Below, piece by piece: positions 7,538 to 17,706 of a stretch of DNA of 61,106 nucleotides. Position numbers and translations under genes: made by a program. This DNA is from an uncultured Bacteroides sp. Its GTDB lineage: Bacteria; Bacteroidota; Bacteroidia; Bacteroidales; Bacteroidaceae. The DNA lies in the NCBI GenBank assembly GCA_900546355.1, contig URCM01000005.1, positions 1 to 61,106 of the forward strand. The letters are read 5' to 3'. The notes under the pieces were generated by a model that saw only the letters and a program-made list of their open reading frames with translations, did no database searches and had not been told where the DNA came from. The number at the start of each line of letters is the position of its first letter. Position 1 is the first letter of the stretch.

Positions 7538-10500
7538 TTAAAAGTTAAGCGTTAAACCTACCGTGTACGAACGGGTAGTAGGGTATTTGTCCTGATAGTC
7601 GATGCCCGGTGTTTGGAAAGCGTTGTCCACTTCCGGATCCAATCCGGAATAACCGGTGATGCAGAATACGTTGCTGGCTGAAGCATAGATGCGCAGGTTG
7701 TTGATATAATCCTTTATCTTGCCTTTCAGCGGCAGGGTGTAGCCCAAGGTGATGTTGCTCAGCTTCAGGAAGTCTCCGTTTTCCAAGTGGTCGCTTGAGA
7801 AATATTGGGCAGCGGTGTTCGAGAGACGTACCATCTTTTGGTTGCCGTCGGCATCCAATACGGGTGTGCCGTCCAAGTTGATGGCGGGACGCAGGTCGTA
7901 AGCTGTCTTCAGGCGGTTGTAAGCGATGCTGTTGTTTTCGTAGTAGCAACGCCATGCGTTCAGGATTTTGTAGCCGAACTGTCCGGTAAACTGCAAGCTC
8001 AGGTCAATGCCTTTGTATTGGAAGGTATGTCCCCATCCCATATAGACTTTCGGCATGCCGCTGCCCAGACGCTGACGGTTTTCCATGACGTTGAGGCTGG
8101 TGTCGAATAAAGCGTTGGTCCATCCTCCGTTGCCGTCGCTTACCTGTACGATGGGTGTACCGTTTTCGCTGACTCCTACATATTTCAGCCCCCAAAATTC
8201 ACCTAAACTATGACCTACTTCCATATAGTGGGTCGGCACGCTGATGGGTTCGCCCAATCCGCCTAATTCGTGGAAGTCATCGGTCTCGAACAGGGCGTTA
8301 CTCAGTTTGAGCAGTTTGTTCTTGTTATGCGAAAGGGTCAGGGTGGTGCTCCATTCGAAATCTTTGGTACGGACGGGTACGCCGGTCACCATGACTTCCA
8401 CACCTACGTTACGCATATCACCTACATTGGCAAGGGTGGTATTGTACAAATTGGGCGGTACGGGTACGCTGTAACTATACATTAAGTCGGAAGTCTTACG
8501 GTGATAGACATCAATGCTACCGGAGAGGCGTTCATCTAGCACACTCCAGTCTAAACCGAAGTTCCATTCACGGGTGGTTTCCCATTTCAGGTCTTTGTTG
8601 GGATTCTGTATAACTTCCAATGTTTGGATCCAATTTCCGCTTTGGTCTTGGATGTCACCGTAGGGAGCGATGTCGTAAAGGTATTGTGCCCGATAAGAAC
8701 TGGTTGGGGTGATACCGGTCACACCGTACCCTACGCGCAGTTTCAGGTTATTCAGCCAGTTGCGGGTCTTTTCCATAAACGGTTCGTTGCTGATGGTCCA
8801 TCCCAACGAAACGGAGGGGAAGGTAGCCCACCGGTTGTTTGCACCGAATTTGCTGGATCCTTCGTGGCGGATGCTGAGCAGGGCGTTGTAGCGGTTGGCG
8901 TAGCCGTAGCTGACACGGGCGAAGAAACCAACAAGGGTGTCATCGTATGCGTCAGAGCCCATGCCCGCATGGCGGTCTTCTTCGGTCAGAAGCGTACCCA
9001 GTCCCAAGTTGTTGTAGAGGTAAGCTACCGAAGGGAAGTTTCCGTTGCTGGCAGAGAAACCATCGTACTTGTTGTAGAGGTAGCTGTAACCTACCAACCC
9101 TTCGAAGCGGTGTTCGCCCCATGTATGGTTGTAGCGCGAAGTGATTTCCAAAGTCTGGCTGCGATAGTTGCCTTCGCTCTTCGAAGCGGAACCGTTGTAG
9201 TTGTCTTCTTTCGCCAAGGTGTAATAGTCCGGATAAGTGAACGACTGGCTGACGCTTGCCGATTCGTTCAACGAGAGCATCACATTGGTCTGCCATCCCT
9301 TAATGGGTTCTACGGTGACGTTACCCGTCATTTGGTAGAAACGGACGCGGGTATCGCCTTCGTATTCGTTCTGGATTTCCACCGGATTGATGTAGTTCAG
9401 GCGGTTGAAGTTTTCGTAATAGGTTCCGTCTTCGTTATAGATGGGTTCCGACGGGTTGCGGATAATCGCCTGACGGTAAGCGTAGGTATTGTTGTTCAAC
9501 GAATACTTCTGCCGGCTGATCAAGGCGTTGAAGTTGAACTTCAGTTTGTCGTTCCAAGCGTATTGGGTAAAGTCCAACTGCATCTTCAGGTTTTCGTTGT
9601 CGCTCTTGCGCATGATAGCTTCATCGTTGCTGTAAACGACGTTGGCGGAGTAAGTAGAGGTTTTCGTACCACCGTTCATAGAAAGCGAATGGTTGTGCTT
9701 GAAGCCCGCCTTGCGGCTGATGGCTTTCAGCCAGTCGGTGTCGTAGCCTTCGTAGGTATAGGCGGTGCGTCCGTAGATGATGTCATGCGTATCCATGAAC
9801 TCCGGTGTGTCTGTCCATTTCGAGAACGATACGTAACCCGAATAAGTGATGTCGGCTTTCTGATCGCGGCGTCCGGTCTTGGTGGTAATCAAGATGACAC
9901 CGTTGGCACCACGGGTACCGTAGATGGCGGCAGCCGAAGCGTCTTTCAGTACGTCGATGGAAGCGATGTTTTCGGGCGCTACGGTGGTGAGGTCGCCTTC
10001 GATACCGTCTACCAAGATAAGCGGGTTGGTGTTACCCGACACGGTATTGATACCACGTAGCATGATGGAAGAGGTAGCCGTCGGGTCACCGCTAGAGTTG
10101 GTGACGCTCAGACCGGCAATCTTTCCTTTCACCAGTTCGGCGGCATCGGTAATCTTACCTACTGTAAAATCTTCTGCTTTCACCGAAGCCACGGCACTGG
10201 TCACATCGCCCTTGCGCTGCGTACCGTAACCGATGACTACGACTTCGTCCATCATTTCGGCGTTTTCTTGCAGGGTAATGGTTTGTCCGGCCTTTACTTC
10301 GCTTGCCTTCATTTCGATGGTCTTGTAGCCGATGTAGCTGATGACCAAGGTAGCGTTGGGTGCTGTCTTCAGCGAGAATTTGCCGTCCATATCCGTAATC
10401 GTACCGTTGGCCGTTCCTTTCTCTACGATGTTGGCTCCGATGATGCTTTCACCGTTCGAGTCTACCACCTGCCCGCTGACGGTCCGTGTTTGTTGGGCAG

Positions 10501-10630
10501 CTATCACAGCGGCTTCCGTGTTCCCTGCTTCGGCATACATTGCCAATGGCAACCCTGCTGCCAGCATGGTACAAGCGGCCACCTTCACCATTGCGCGACT
10601 GAATAACGCGCGGTTTCCATGTGTATCCAT
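7538..10630 (-). CDS. SusC/RagA-family TonB-dependent outer-membrane transporter (complete)
   Basis: A 1030-residue transporter that is intact, unlike the three susC genes to the right. It has a signal peptide (about 1-35), a carboxypeptidase-regulatory-like domain (about 50-125, ending ATLVISYIGYKTIE), the TonB box (DEVVVIGYG), a plug with the family signature (VDGIEG, IDVLKDASAAAIYGTRGANG), and a beta-barrel ending in an aromatic residue (SYTVGLTLNF). It imports oligosaccharides released at the surface and pairs with the adjacent SusD. No shufflon site is present at the position where the other three break. Confidence 0.95.
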   Translation of the reverse strand: MDTHGNRALFSRAMVKVAACTMLAAGLPLAMYAEAGNTEAAVIAAQQTRTVSGQVVDSNGESIIGANIVEKGTANGTITDMDGKFSLKTAPNATLVISYIGYKTIEMKASEVKAGQTITLQENAEMMDEVVVIGYGTQRKGDVTSAVASVKAEDFTVGKITDAAELVKGKIAGLSVTNSSGDPTATSSIMLRGINTVSGNTNPLILVDGIEGDLTTVAPENIASIDVLKDASAAAIYGTRGANGVILITTKTGRRDQKADITYSGYVSFSKWTDTPEFMDTHDIIYGRTAYTYEGYDTDWLKAISRKAGFKHNHSLSMNGGTKTSTYSANVVYSNDEAIMRKSDNENLKMQLDFTQYAWNDKLKFNFNALISRQKYSLNNNTYAYRQAIIRNPSEPIYNEDGTYYENFNRLNYINPVEIQNEYEGDTRVRFYQMTGNVTVEPIKGWQTNVMLSLNESASVSQSFTYPDYYTLAKEDNYNGSASKSEGNYRSQTLEITSRYNHTWGEHRFEGLVGYSYLYNKYDGFSASNGNFPSVAYLYNNLGLGTLLTEEDRHAGMGSDAYDDTLVGFFARVSYGYANRYNALLSIRHEGSSKFGANNRWATFPSVSLGWTISNEPFMEKTRNWLNNLKLRVGYGVTGITPTSSYRAQYLYDIAPYGDIQDQSGNWIQTLEVIQNPNKDLKWETTREWNFGLDWSVLDERLSGSIDVYHRKTSDLMYSYSVPVPPNLYNTTLANVGDMRNVGVEVMVTGVPVRTKDFEWSTTLTLSHNKNKLLKLSNALFETDDFHELGGLGEPISVPTHYMEVGHSLGEFWGLKYVGVSENGTPIVQVSDGNGGWTNALFDTSLNVMENRQRLGSGMPKVYMGWGHTFQYKGIDLSLQFTGQFGYKILNAWRCYYENNSIAYNRLKTAYDLRPAINLDGTPVLDADGNQKMVRLSNTAAQYFSSDHLENGDFLKLSNITLGYTLPLKGKIKDYINNLRIYASASNVFCITGYSGLDPEVDNAFQTPGIDYQDKYPTTRSYTVGLTLNF

Positions 10631-10664
10631 TCTGTTTGTATTTAAAGGTTAATAGTTAGTTAAG

Positions 10665-10768
10665 AATTAACAGTGAACAAGGAATAGCGGGAATAGCCAT
10701 TCTTTGTTCCTGTTAATTATTCACTGTTAATTATTAATTATTAATTGTTCACTGCTAATTATTCACTG
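10665..10768. repeat. Four tandem 14-bp units plus an inverted copy between susC and GH127
   Basis: Units at 10713 (TTAATTATTCACTG), 10727 (degenerate), 10741 (TTAATTGTTCACTG) and 10755 (CTAATTATTCACTG) are in exact 14-bp register and end one base before the GH127 stop codon. An inverted unit lies at 10665-10680 (AATTAACAGTGAACAA), allowing a stem-loop. It could reduce read-through from the GH127 gene into susC. Confidence 0.6.
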
Positions 10769-13210
10769 TCATTCTACTTTCCACTCTATCACTCCTCCCG
10801 ACGCTCCTTCTTGCAGCTGTGCCACAATCATCAGGTCGGTGGTTTTCACGGGATGGAAGTCGAGGTGGTTGTAGCGGTCCTTATCGGTGGTGTAAGGGCT
10901 TTGCGCTTCCACTTCCTTCCATTGGTTGCCCTGTTTGTAGTAGAGCTTCCACGAGGCGGGCGTGCGGAAGTTTCCGTCGTAGTGGTCGAAATCCAGCCAG
11001 TACACGTCTACGGATTTTACCTCGGTGGGTTGACTGAAGCGGTAGCACACATTCTCTTTCGAGCCTTGGCGCAGCCACCAGTAATGGTAGGGCTTGGAAG
11101 TATCGCTCGAACGTTTCGGTTCCCACTGGTCGTTGTAGCCCCATGCCCATTGCAGGTTGCTGGTGGCTGCGGGCACATCGGTGGTAGCTTGGGTAGGAAG
11201 CGAGTACATCTGTGCCTTGCTGGCTATGGTCGGTTCGGGTGTCGGGGTAGCGTATTCCTTGGATTCGGGAATCCATACTTCCATCTGGTCGGCACCGCGG
11301 TTGTTCCAGGTAGAGTAGGGGATGGCGCGGAAGGTCAGGTCTTTCACCGAGCCGTCGCGTTCCACTTCCTTGGCAGCCCCGCTCAATACCATCACGCCGT
11401 TGAGCAGGTTGGCTTCGTAGGTGGCACTGATTTGTGTGTCGGGGGTGATGAACTTGTTAAACACGGTGCTGTCGGGCTGGTCTTTGCCTTCCAGGCAGAA
11501 TACGATAGGTCCGCGTTCCAGTGCCAGCATGCCACGGTCTACTTCTACCGAGTCGTTCGCCTGGATGCGTCGCACGTCCATTGGCAGGTCCAGTTCGATG
11601 ACGTCGCCTGCTTTCCAGGTGCGTACCAAGGTTTCGTAACCGTCGCCTTCGGCTGCCCGTGCCGACGAGCCGTTTACTTTCAGGGTATATTTTTTCGGAG
11701 CATCGGTATAGGCGTAGAGGTCGGAAGCTACCGGCGCACTCTTTGCCCAACTGGGGATGCGCAGACGGATGGCGAACTCTCCTTCTTTATCAGGCGTCAC
11801 CTTAATGGCTATCTTACCGTTCCAAGGATATCCGGTAGTCTGTTCCAGTGTGACCTTGGTGCTGTCGGCAAGCTGCATTTCGGCTTTACCTTGTATATAG
11901 AGGTTGACGTAGATGTCGTTCTGCTGGGTGGCGTAGGCATAGTTGGGCACGGAAGCGATGAAGCGGGTCACGTTGCCCGGGCAACAAGCGCAGCCGAACC
12001 AACGTTGGCGTTCGTGCTGTCCCATCGATTCCAGCGGATTGTCGTAGAAGAACTTGTCGCCACTGAGCGACACGCCGCTGATGACACCGTTGTAAAGCGC
12101 ACGTTCCAGCACATCGATGTATTTCGATTCGCCCGTGGCAAGGAACATACGGTAGTTCCAATATACATTGGCGATAGAAGCGCAGGTCTCACAATAGGCG
12201 GTGTGGTTCTGCAGTTCGTAATTCGGTCCGAAGCCTTCGCCTTGCGCACGCGAACCCATGCCGCCGGTGATGTAGAGCTTCTTGCTGACGAGGTTGTCCC
12301 ACAGGCGGGTCAAGGCATGGAAGTATGCCGTATCATGGGTCAGGGCTGCCACATCCGCCACACCCGAATAGAGGTAGCCGGCACGTACGGCGTGGCCCAC
12401 GATTTCGTCTTGTTGCAGGATGGGCTTATGGTCTTGGCTGTATTCGCTCAGCTTGTGTCCGTCGGTGCCCCGTCCGGTTTCTTCTACGAAGTATTTCGCC
12501 ATGTCGAGGTATTTCTGGTCGCCTGTCACCTTATATAATTTGCAGAGCGCCATCTCTACGATGGGGTGTCCGCTGGGTCGGTGTATCTGTCCTTCGCCCG
12601 GTCCGAAGGTCTTGCAGACGAGGTCGGCGTTCTTGATAGCTACATCCAGGAAGGTACGCTTGCCGGTAGCACGGTAATGGGCGACGGCTGCTTCGTACAT
12701 GTGTCCACTATTGTATAGCTCGTGGCTGTTTATTTTTTCCCATTTCGAGCGTCCCCACCATCCCGACAAGCGGTAGCATTTATTGGTGACGCAGGTAGTC
12801 AGATAGCCGTCCGGTTCTTGTGCCGCGGCAATGATGTGGATGACGCTGTCCAGGTAGTGGTCCAGTTGCGGGTCGTATTTCACCGCAAGTGAATACGATG
12901 CTCCTTCGATTACTTTATACGGGTCGGTATCATCGAAAGAAAAGTCGCCGCGGTGTTCGCCTTTCTTCAGTCCGGCGGCAATGGCGAAGTTATCAAATCG
13001 TCCGTTTTTCTCACATTCTTTAAATGCGGAGGGGATGGACACAGTGCGGTTGGTCTCGATGCGGGGCAACCAGAAGCTATCGCTCAGGTGCACCTGGGTG
13101 AACGGCACTTCCTGGATGGGGGCGTCGGGCTGCGTATAGGCAGGTTTGCCACACGAAGTGACTCCCAACGCTACAAGTCCGCTCATCAGTGTTAACAGAT
13201 AGTTCTTCAT
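10769..13210 (-). CDS. GH127/DUF1680-type beta-L-arabinofuranosidase lipoprotein
   Basis: An 813-residue glycosidase with signal peptide and lipobox Cys20 (VTSC). The (alpha/alpha)6 barrel of the DUF1680 family spans about 35-450. The catalytic zinc-thiolate residues of GH127 are recognisable: Glu341 and Cys343 in YCETCAS, and Cys409 and Cys410 in FGCACCPGN, corresponding to Glu338, Cys340, Cys417 and Cys418 of Bifidobacterium HypBA1. Two beta domains follow, and the last about 130 residues look like a galactose-binding beta sandwich. GH127 and the related GH146 release terminal beta-L-arabinofuranose. It is the first enzyme gene downstream of the regulator. The exact GH family cannot be fixed by eye. 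Confidence 0.88.
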   Translation of the reverse strand: MKNYLLTLMSGLVALGVTSCGKPAYTQPDAPIQEVPFTQVHLSDSFWLPRIETNRTVSIPSAFKECEKNGRFDNFAIAAGLKKGEHRGDFSFDDTDPYKVIEGASYSLAVKYDPQLDHYLDSVIHIIAAAQEPDGYLTTCVTNKCYRLSGWWGRSKWEKINSHELYNSGHMYEAAVAHYRATGKRTFLDVAIKNADLVCKTFGPGEGQIHRPSGHPIVEMALCKLYKVTGDQKYLDMAKYFVEETGRGTDGHKLSEYSQDHKPILQQDEIVGHAVRAGYLYSGVADVAALTHDTAYFHALTRLWDNLVSKKLYITGGMGSRAQGEGFGPNYELQNHTAYCETCASIANVYWNYRMFLATGESKYIDVLERALYNGVISGVSLSGDKFFYDNPLESMGQHERQRWFGCACCPGNVTRFIASVPNYAYATQQNDIYVNLYIQGKAEMQLADSTKVTLEQTTGYPWNGKIAIKVTPDKEGEFAIRLRIPSWAKSAPVASDLYAYTDAPKKYTLKVNGSSARAAEGDGYETLVRTWKAGDVIELDLPMDVRRIQANDSVEVDRGMLALERGPIVFCLEGKDQPDSTVFNKFITPDTQISATYEANLLNGVMVLSGAAKEVERDGSVKDLTFRAIPYSTWNNRGADQMEVWIPESKEYATPTPEPTIASKAQMYSLPTQATTDVPAATSNLQWAWGYNDQWEPKRSSDTSKPYHYWWLRQGSKENVCYRFSQPTEVKSVDVYWLDFDHYDGNFRTPASWKLYYKQGNQWKEVEAQSPYTTDKDRYNHLDFHPVKTTDLMIVAQLQEGASGGVIEWKVE

Positions 13211-13240
13211 AAGGTATTACTATTTAAAATTTCATCTGCG

Positions 13241-13248
13241 CAAATGTA
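13241..13248 (-). promoter_or_regulatory. -7 box for the GH127 gene
   Basis: TACATTTG on the minus strand matches the Bacteroidota TAnnTTTG box and lies about 31 bases upstream of the GH127 ATG. A clear -33 TTTG was not found, fitting an activator-dependent promoter. Confidence 0.5.
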
Positions 13249-13407
13249 GGTGGAAATCGGTAAACCGGATAAAAAGATAGTCCATATTGATAAGAAAATA
13301 GTCGTGCAAAGGCCTGCAGGATATGCTGTACAGCACGTTTAAACCATGTATAGACGATTTTATCATCTGTTTGGATGATTTTTGCCTTTGTGTAGCGAAT
13401 GGTAATA

Positions 13408-13537
13408 GGAACACAGAGACGCAAAGACGCAGAGGAATAAATTAGAGAGAAGGCAATGCATACGGAGCCGCTGGCACTCTCTGTGTACTTTGCTTTCTCA
13501 AAAAAATAACCTCTGTGCCTTCGTGTCTCTGTGTTTC
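13408..13537. repeat. Family A inverted repeat between the regulator and GH127 genes
   Basis: The left arm starts GGAACACAGAGACGCAAAGA (13408) and the right arm reads CCTCTGTGCCTTCGTGTCTC (13511). The loop is about 75 bp. The right arm ends just beyond the 3' end of the regulator gene. Confidence 0.6.
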
Positions 13538-13554
13538 ATTCCATTTTTCGCAAA

Positions 13555-16500
13555 TCACTTCGTTGCGGTTTTCCCCGACGCGATGAATTTACCGGGCGTC
13601 ATGCCGAACTGCTTCTGGAAACACTTGCTGAAATACGACGGGTTGCTGAAACCTACCATGTAGCTCACTTCGCTGATGTGGTATTTGTTTTCTTGCAGCA
13701 GCAACGCCGCCTTCTTCAGGCGCACCAGTTGAATCATCTCGTTGGGTGTAACGTTTGCCAGTGCCTTGATTTTCGCAAACAACCCCGAACGGCTGATGGC
13801 CAACTTCTCGGCCAGGAAATCGACCGACAAACCGGGGTTGTCGAAATTGTTTTCTATCAGTTGGTTCATCCGCGCCAGGAACTCCTCGTCCGCCTGGTTG
13901 CCCGCTATCGTGCTGATGGGCACTACCGGCATTTGCGAGAATTTCTGCTGCAACTGACTGCGCAAGTCCATCAGGTTTTTCACGCAGGCTTCCAGGTATT
14001 GCATGGAGAACGGTTTCTCGATGTATGCGTCCGCTCCGCAGTTCATGCCCGCTGTCTTCGAGGCATTGTCGGTTTTTGCCGTCAGCAGAATAAAAGGAAT
14101 GTGGCTGGTCAGCCGGTCTTCACGTACCCGGCGGCACAATTCGATACCATCCATGTTGGGCATCATCCAATCGCTGATGATGAGCGACACCTCTTGCTCT
14201 TTCAGCCGTTGCAACGCCTCTGTGCCGTCGGCTGCGGTAATCACCATATAGGCGGTGCCGAAGCTGTCTGCCAGGAAGCGTGCCATGTCTTCGTTGTCTT
14301 CCGCTATCAGGATGACGGGCTGTTTCTTGTTCGTCAGATTAGCGGGTTGCGCCAGCAGGATGTCTTCGGGCACTTCCGATGCCTCTCCGGTAACTTCCAG
14401 GGGTTCGGTTTTCTCCTGCCGCACCGGCAGCGTGACGCGGAAAGAAGAACCTTTGTTTTCTTCCGACTGCACGTCGATGCGTCCGTGGTGGGCTTCCACG
14501 ATGCCCTTTACGATGCTCAGCCCGATGCCCGTGCCCGGCTTGTTGTCGTGCGCCTGGTAGAAAGGGCGGAAGATGTGTTGCAGTTCTTTGGGATTCATGC
14601 CTTTCCCGTTGTCGGTTACGGTCAGGGTAAACGTATGCTTTTGCGCGGCAAATTCCATCTTCACCTGGTCGCGGGTGTACTTGTTGGCGTTGGTCATCAG
14701 GTTGCTCAGCACTTTGGTGACCGCCTCGCGGTCTACATCGGCACGGAAGTCTTCGGGCGGATAGACCTCGGTCAGCGTAATGCCCCGTTGCTCCAGCGAA
14801 GGCTGGAAACGCTCGCACACGGCTTGCATCAGTTCTTTGATGTGCTGCGGCGCAAAACGCATTTTCATTTCGTTTTGTTCCACTTTGCGGAAATCCAGCA
14901 ACTGATTTACCAGATAGAGTAAACGCTGGCTATTACGATCGATGATATTCAAGTCGTTGCGCACTTCCGACGGCAGGTTTTGCGTAGACTGCATCACCTT
15001 TTCCAACGGCCCGATGATGAGCGACACAGGCGTACGGATTTCGTGTGCAATCATGGTGAAAAACGAAATCTTGGCTTCGTGCATTTCTTTTTCCTTCCGC
15101 ACGTTCAGTTCGTCGATGGCCTGCGCGTGTCTTTTTTCACCTCGGCGTACGATGTAGCGTATCAATACGGCCAGCGCGAGCACGGACAGGACGATGTAGG
15201 CAGCCTTGAACGGGATAGACAGGTAAAAAGGAGGATGGATGACAATACGCAAAGCGGTGCCTTCTTCGTTCCACACCTTGTCATTATTCGAAGCTTTCAC
15301 CCGAAACGTATAAGTCCCGGCAGGAAGGTTGGTGTACGTGGCATTGTGCTGTGACCCGACGTAGTTCCAACCTTTATCAAAGCCTTCCAACATGTAGGCA
15401 TACTGGTTTTTCTCTGGAGTGCAATAACTCAATGCCGCGTATTTCAAGGTGATGACATTGTCGGTGTACGGCAGATGCAGTTCTTCTAATTCGCCGATAG
15501 CTGCGGGTAGTATGCCTCCGGTTTCGGTAGCGATGGGTTTGTTGAATATTTCCAGTCCGGTCAGCACCACGGCGGGGGCTTGTGTGTTCGATTTCAGGCG
15601 GTGCGGATGAAAACGGTTGAACCCGTTGATGCTCCCGATATAGATTTCACCGTTTTTCGACATTTGTACCGAAGCGGGGAGGAACGACTCGTTCTGCAGC
15701 CCATCACTGCGGGTAAACACTTGTGTCCGTCCGTTTTCCGGATGGTATTTTACCAGTCCCTTTGCCGTGGTGAGCCACAGGTGTTCATCGCTTTCCGCAA
15801 TGGCGTTGATGCATTCGTTCGGGATGCGCAAGGCTTGCCGCACGAAACGGTCTTCTTTCTCCCGGTAGAGGCAGAGTCCTTCGCCCGTGGCTGCCCATAG
15901 ACGGTCTTTCCGGTCGATGTACAGCTGGTTGACAATCTGGCTGGCGATGCCTTCCGCCTTGCCGTAGGCTTTCCATTCTTTTTGTTCCGGCTGGTAGCGG
16001 TACAGCCCGTCGCCTTGTGTGGCAATCCACAGGTAGCCTTTCGCGTCTTCTTTCATGTCGATGACGATGGCATTTACCTGTTCGATGCGCGTCAGGCTGT
16101 CCGTCGGGCGGTCGTAGCGGCACACCGAGGACATGGAGCCGGTCCATATCTGTCCCCTTCTGTCCTTGAATATGGTGTAGATGCTGGTTCCTTCCGGTTC
16201 CCGGTCGCGGTAATCTTTTATCGCTCCGGTTTTCCGGTTCAGGATGCGGATGTTTTTCCCGTACGTGCCTACCCACAGGTTATCGCCGTCTATGCATAGC
16301 GCGTGTACGTTGTCGTTCGTAAACGCCGCTCTGCCAGGAAAGTCCTCAAACCTGCGGCGGATGGGGTCGAAGCGACTTAATCCTCCGTCGTCCGAGGCTA
16401 TCCATATCTTGCCGTCCTCGTCTTCACAAAAGCGACTGATGATGGTGCCTGTGAACAGACCATTCCCATTTGCTTCCGAATACCCTTCAAACTGTCCGCT

Positions 16501-17517
16501 GTAAGGCGGCAAGTAATTGATGCCGTTATAGAAGGTGCCTATCCAGATACCTCCCTCCCGGTCTTTCAGGATAGGATAGATAAACCGGTCGGAAAGCGCT
16601 TTGGTTTCTTCGCCATAATAAGCATACACCGCACTGCACCCGGTAATCCGATCAATCAGTGCCAGACCATTATCCGATCCTGCCAATAATACATTGGACG
16701 AGTATTCGCCGATGGCATGGATGTGCGAAATGCCTTTGTCGCCATGTGGTTCCATATAACGTTCCACCGCTCCCGTCTGTGGATTGATTTTCCATATACC
16801 CTCTGTCCACGTACCTGCCCACAGGTTTCCTACTGCATCTTCCCACATAGCCATCGAATAGAACGAGTCGGGATTGTCTTGCAACGGAAAGGCGGTAAAT
16901 TGATTCTTCTGCTTATCAAACCTGTACAGCCTTGCCCAGGTAGATGCCCACAGTTCTCCTTTTTTGTCGCACAACAGGTAGAAAATATTACCGTCATCCT
17001 CCCGCATGGGGTAATGAGCCAGTTGTTCTCCGTTAGCAGCATACCGGAAAACCCCTTGCGAACGAGTAGCTATCCAGACATTGCCTTGTGGGTCGCAGAC
17101 GATTTTAGTAACCCAACTCCGGATGGGGCTAAGGCTATCTGACGCCACCGGACGGAAAGGGATGATTCGCTCCGGCTTCCGCTCGAAAATGTATACGCCA
17201 CAATCGGTGCCCAGCCACAGGCTGTCTCCCCGTTCGCAGAGGCAGGAAACGGTATTGGTAAGAAATTCGGGCGAAGACGCGCTTTCTTTCTGATAAAACG
17301 TAAACTCGATTCCATCGAAACGATTCAGTCCGTTGTCTGTACCTATCCAGATGTATCCTTCGGCATCCTGCAAAATATCGTAAACAGTATTCGATGACAT
17401 TCCGTTTTCTATGTTGTAGTGCCTGAACTGGAACAGGGATGGCAACGCGTCGGCGGCTGTCCCGAAGAGACAGACGACGCACAACATCCACAGACAGAAG
17501 AGTTTCTTTATATGCAT
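13555..17517 (-). CDS. Hybrid two-component system (HTCS) regulator of the GH127 PUL
   Basis: A single-chain sensor kinase and AraC-type activator. The start chosen is the ATG at 17517, directly before the signal peptide (MHIKKLFCLWMLCVVCLFGT); an ATG 10 codons upstream exists. Numbering from that longer form: periplasmic two-propeller sensor of Reg_prop repeats (about 40-655, repeated W/Y-I-G-T), Y_Y_Y domain (about 690-772), membrane segment (about 780-800), HisKA with His835 (TMIAHEIRTP), HATPase (DNGKGMN, GTGIGLSIV), receiver with Asp1126 (ISDWMMPNMDG), and C-terminal AraC helix-turn-helix (about 1220-1326). Such proteins sense an oligosaccharide in the periplasm and activate the adjacent PUL. 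Confidence 0.95.
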   Translation of the reverse strand: MHIKKLFCLWMLCVVCLFGTAADALPSLFQFRHYNIENGMSSNTVYDILQDAEGYIWIGTDNGLNRFDGIEFTFYQKESASSPEFLTNTVSCLCERGDSLWLGTDCGVYIFERKPERIIPFRPVASDSLSPIRSWVTKIVCDPQGNVWIATRSQGVFRYAANGEQLAHYPMREDDGNIFYLLCDKKGELWASTWARLYRFDKQKNQFTAFPLQDNPDSFYSMAMWEDAVGNLWAGTWTEGIWKINPQTGAVERYMEPHGDKGISHIHAIGEYSSNVLLAGSDNGLALIDRITGCSAVYAYYGEETKALSDRFIYPILKDREGGIWIGTFYNGINYLPPYSGQFEGYSEANGNGLFTGTIISRFCEDEDGKIWIASDDGGLSRFDPIRRRFEDFPGRAAFTNDNVHALCIDGDNLWVGTYGKNIRILNRKTGAIKDYRDREPEGTSIYTIFKDRRGQIWTGSMSSVCRYDRPTDSLTRIEQVNAIVIDMKEDAKGYLWIATQGDGLYRYQPEQKEWKAYGKAEGIASQIVNQLYIDRKDRLWAATGEGLCLYREKEDRFVRQALRIPNECINAIAESDEHLWLTTAKGLVKYHPENGRTQVFTRSDGLQNESFLPASVQMSKNGEIYIGSINGFNRFHPHRLKSNTQAPAVVLTGLEIFNKPIATETGGILPAAIGELEELHLPYTDNVITLKYAALSYCTPEKNQYAYMLEGFDKGWNYVGSQHNATYTNLPAGTYTFRVKASNNDKVWNEEGTALRIVIHPPFYLSIPFKAAYIVLSVLALAVLIRYIVRRGEKRHAQAIDELNVRKEKEMHEAKISFFTMIAHEIRTPVSLIIGPLEKVMQSTQNLPSEVRNDLNIIDRNSQRLLYLVNQLLDFRKVEQNEMKMRFAPQHIKELMQAVCERFQPSLEQRGITLTEVYPPEDFRADVDREAVTKVLSNLMTNANKYTRDQVKMEFAAQKHTFTLTVTDNGKGMNPKELQHIFRPFYQAHDNKPGTGIGLSIVKGIVEAHHGRIDVQSEENKGSSFRVTLPVRQEKTEPLEVTGEASEVPEDILLAQPANLTNKKQPVILIAEDNEDMARFLADSFGTAYMVITAADGTEALQRLKEQEVSLIISDWMMPNMDGIELCRRVREDRLTSHIPFILLTAKTDNASKTAGMNCGADAYIEKPFSMQYLEACVKNLMDLRSQLQQKFSQMPVVPISTIAGNQADEEFLARMNQLIENNFDNPGLSVDFLAEKLAISRSGLFAKIKALANVTPNEMIQLVRLKKAALLLQENKYHISEVSYMVGFSNPSYFSKCFQKQFGMTPGKFIASGKTATK

Positions 17518-17706
17518 GGTATCAATGATTTTCGAATAATGGCGCAATTTACTGAAAATAATTTAAAAGAGTGTCATCTGTATTGATTTTTATTGTTGGT
17601 GGATGCCCGCTTTTTGTCCGTATGGGGAAGGAAGATGTACCGGTTTTCGGCGTATGGCAGGTTCCGTTTAAAGATGCACCTGATTGTTCCGGCGGTTTCA
17701 TTATAT

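Noticed and set aside
8624..10060. Plus-strand open frame (478 codons) opposite susC
   Set aside because: Antisense shadow of a typical SusC; Val/Phe/Arg-rich composition and no domain.
7538..10630. SusC of the GH127 PUL as a fourth shufflon member
   Set aside because: It has a complete N-terminus and lacks the AGTTC..GAACT site.
10745..12538. Plus-strand open frame (597 codons) opposite the GH127 gene
   Set aside because: Antisense shadow; the minus strand has catalytic motifs and a lipobox.
13531..14922. Plus-strand open frame (463 codons) opposite the kinase part of the regulator
   Set aside because: Antisense shadow of HisKA, HATPase, receiver and AraC domains.
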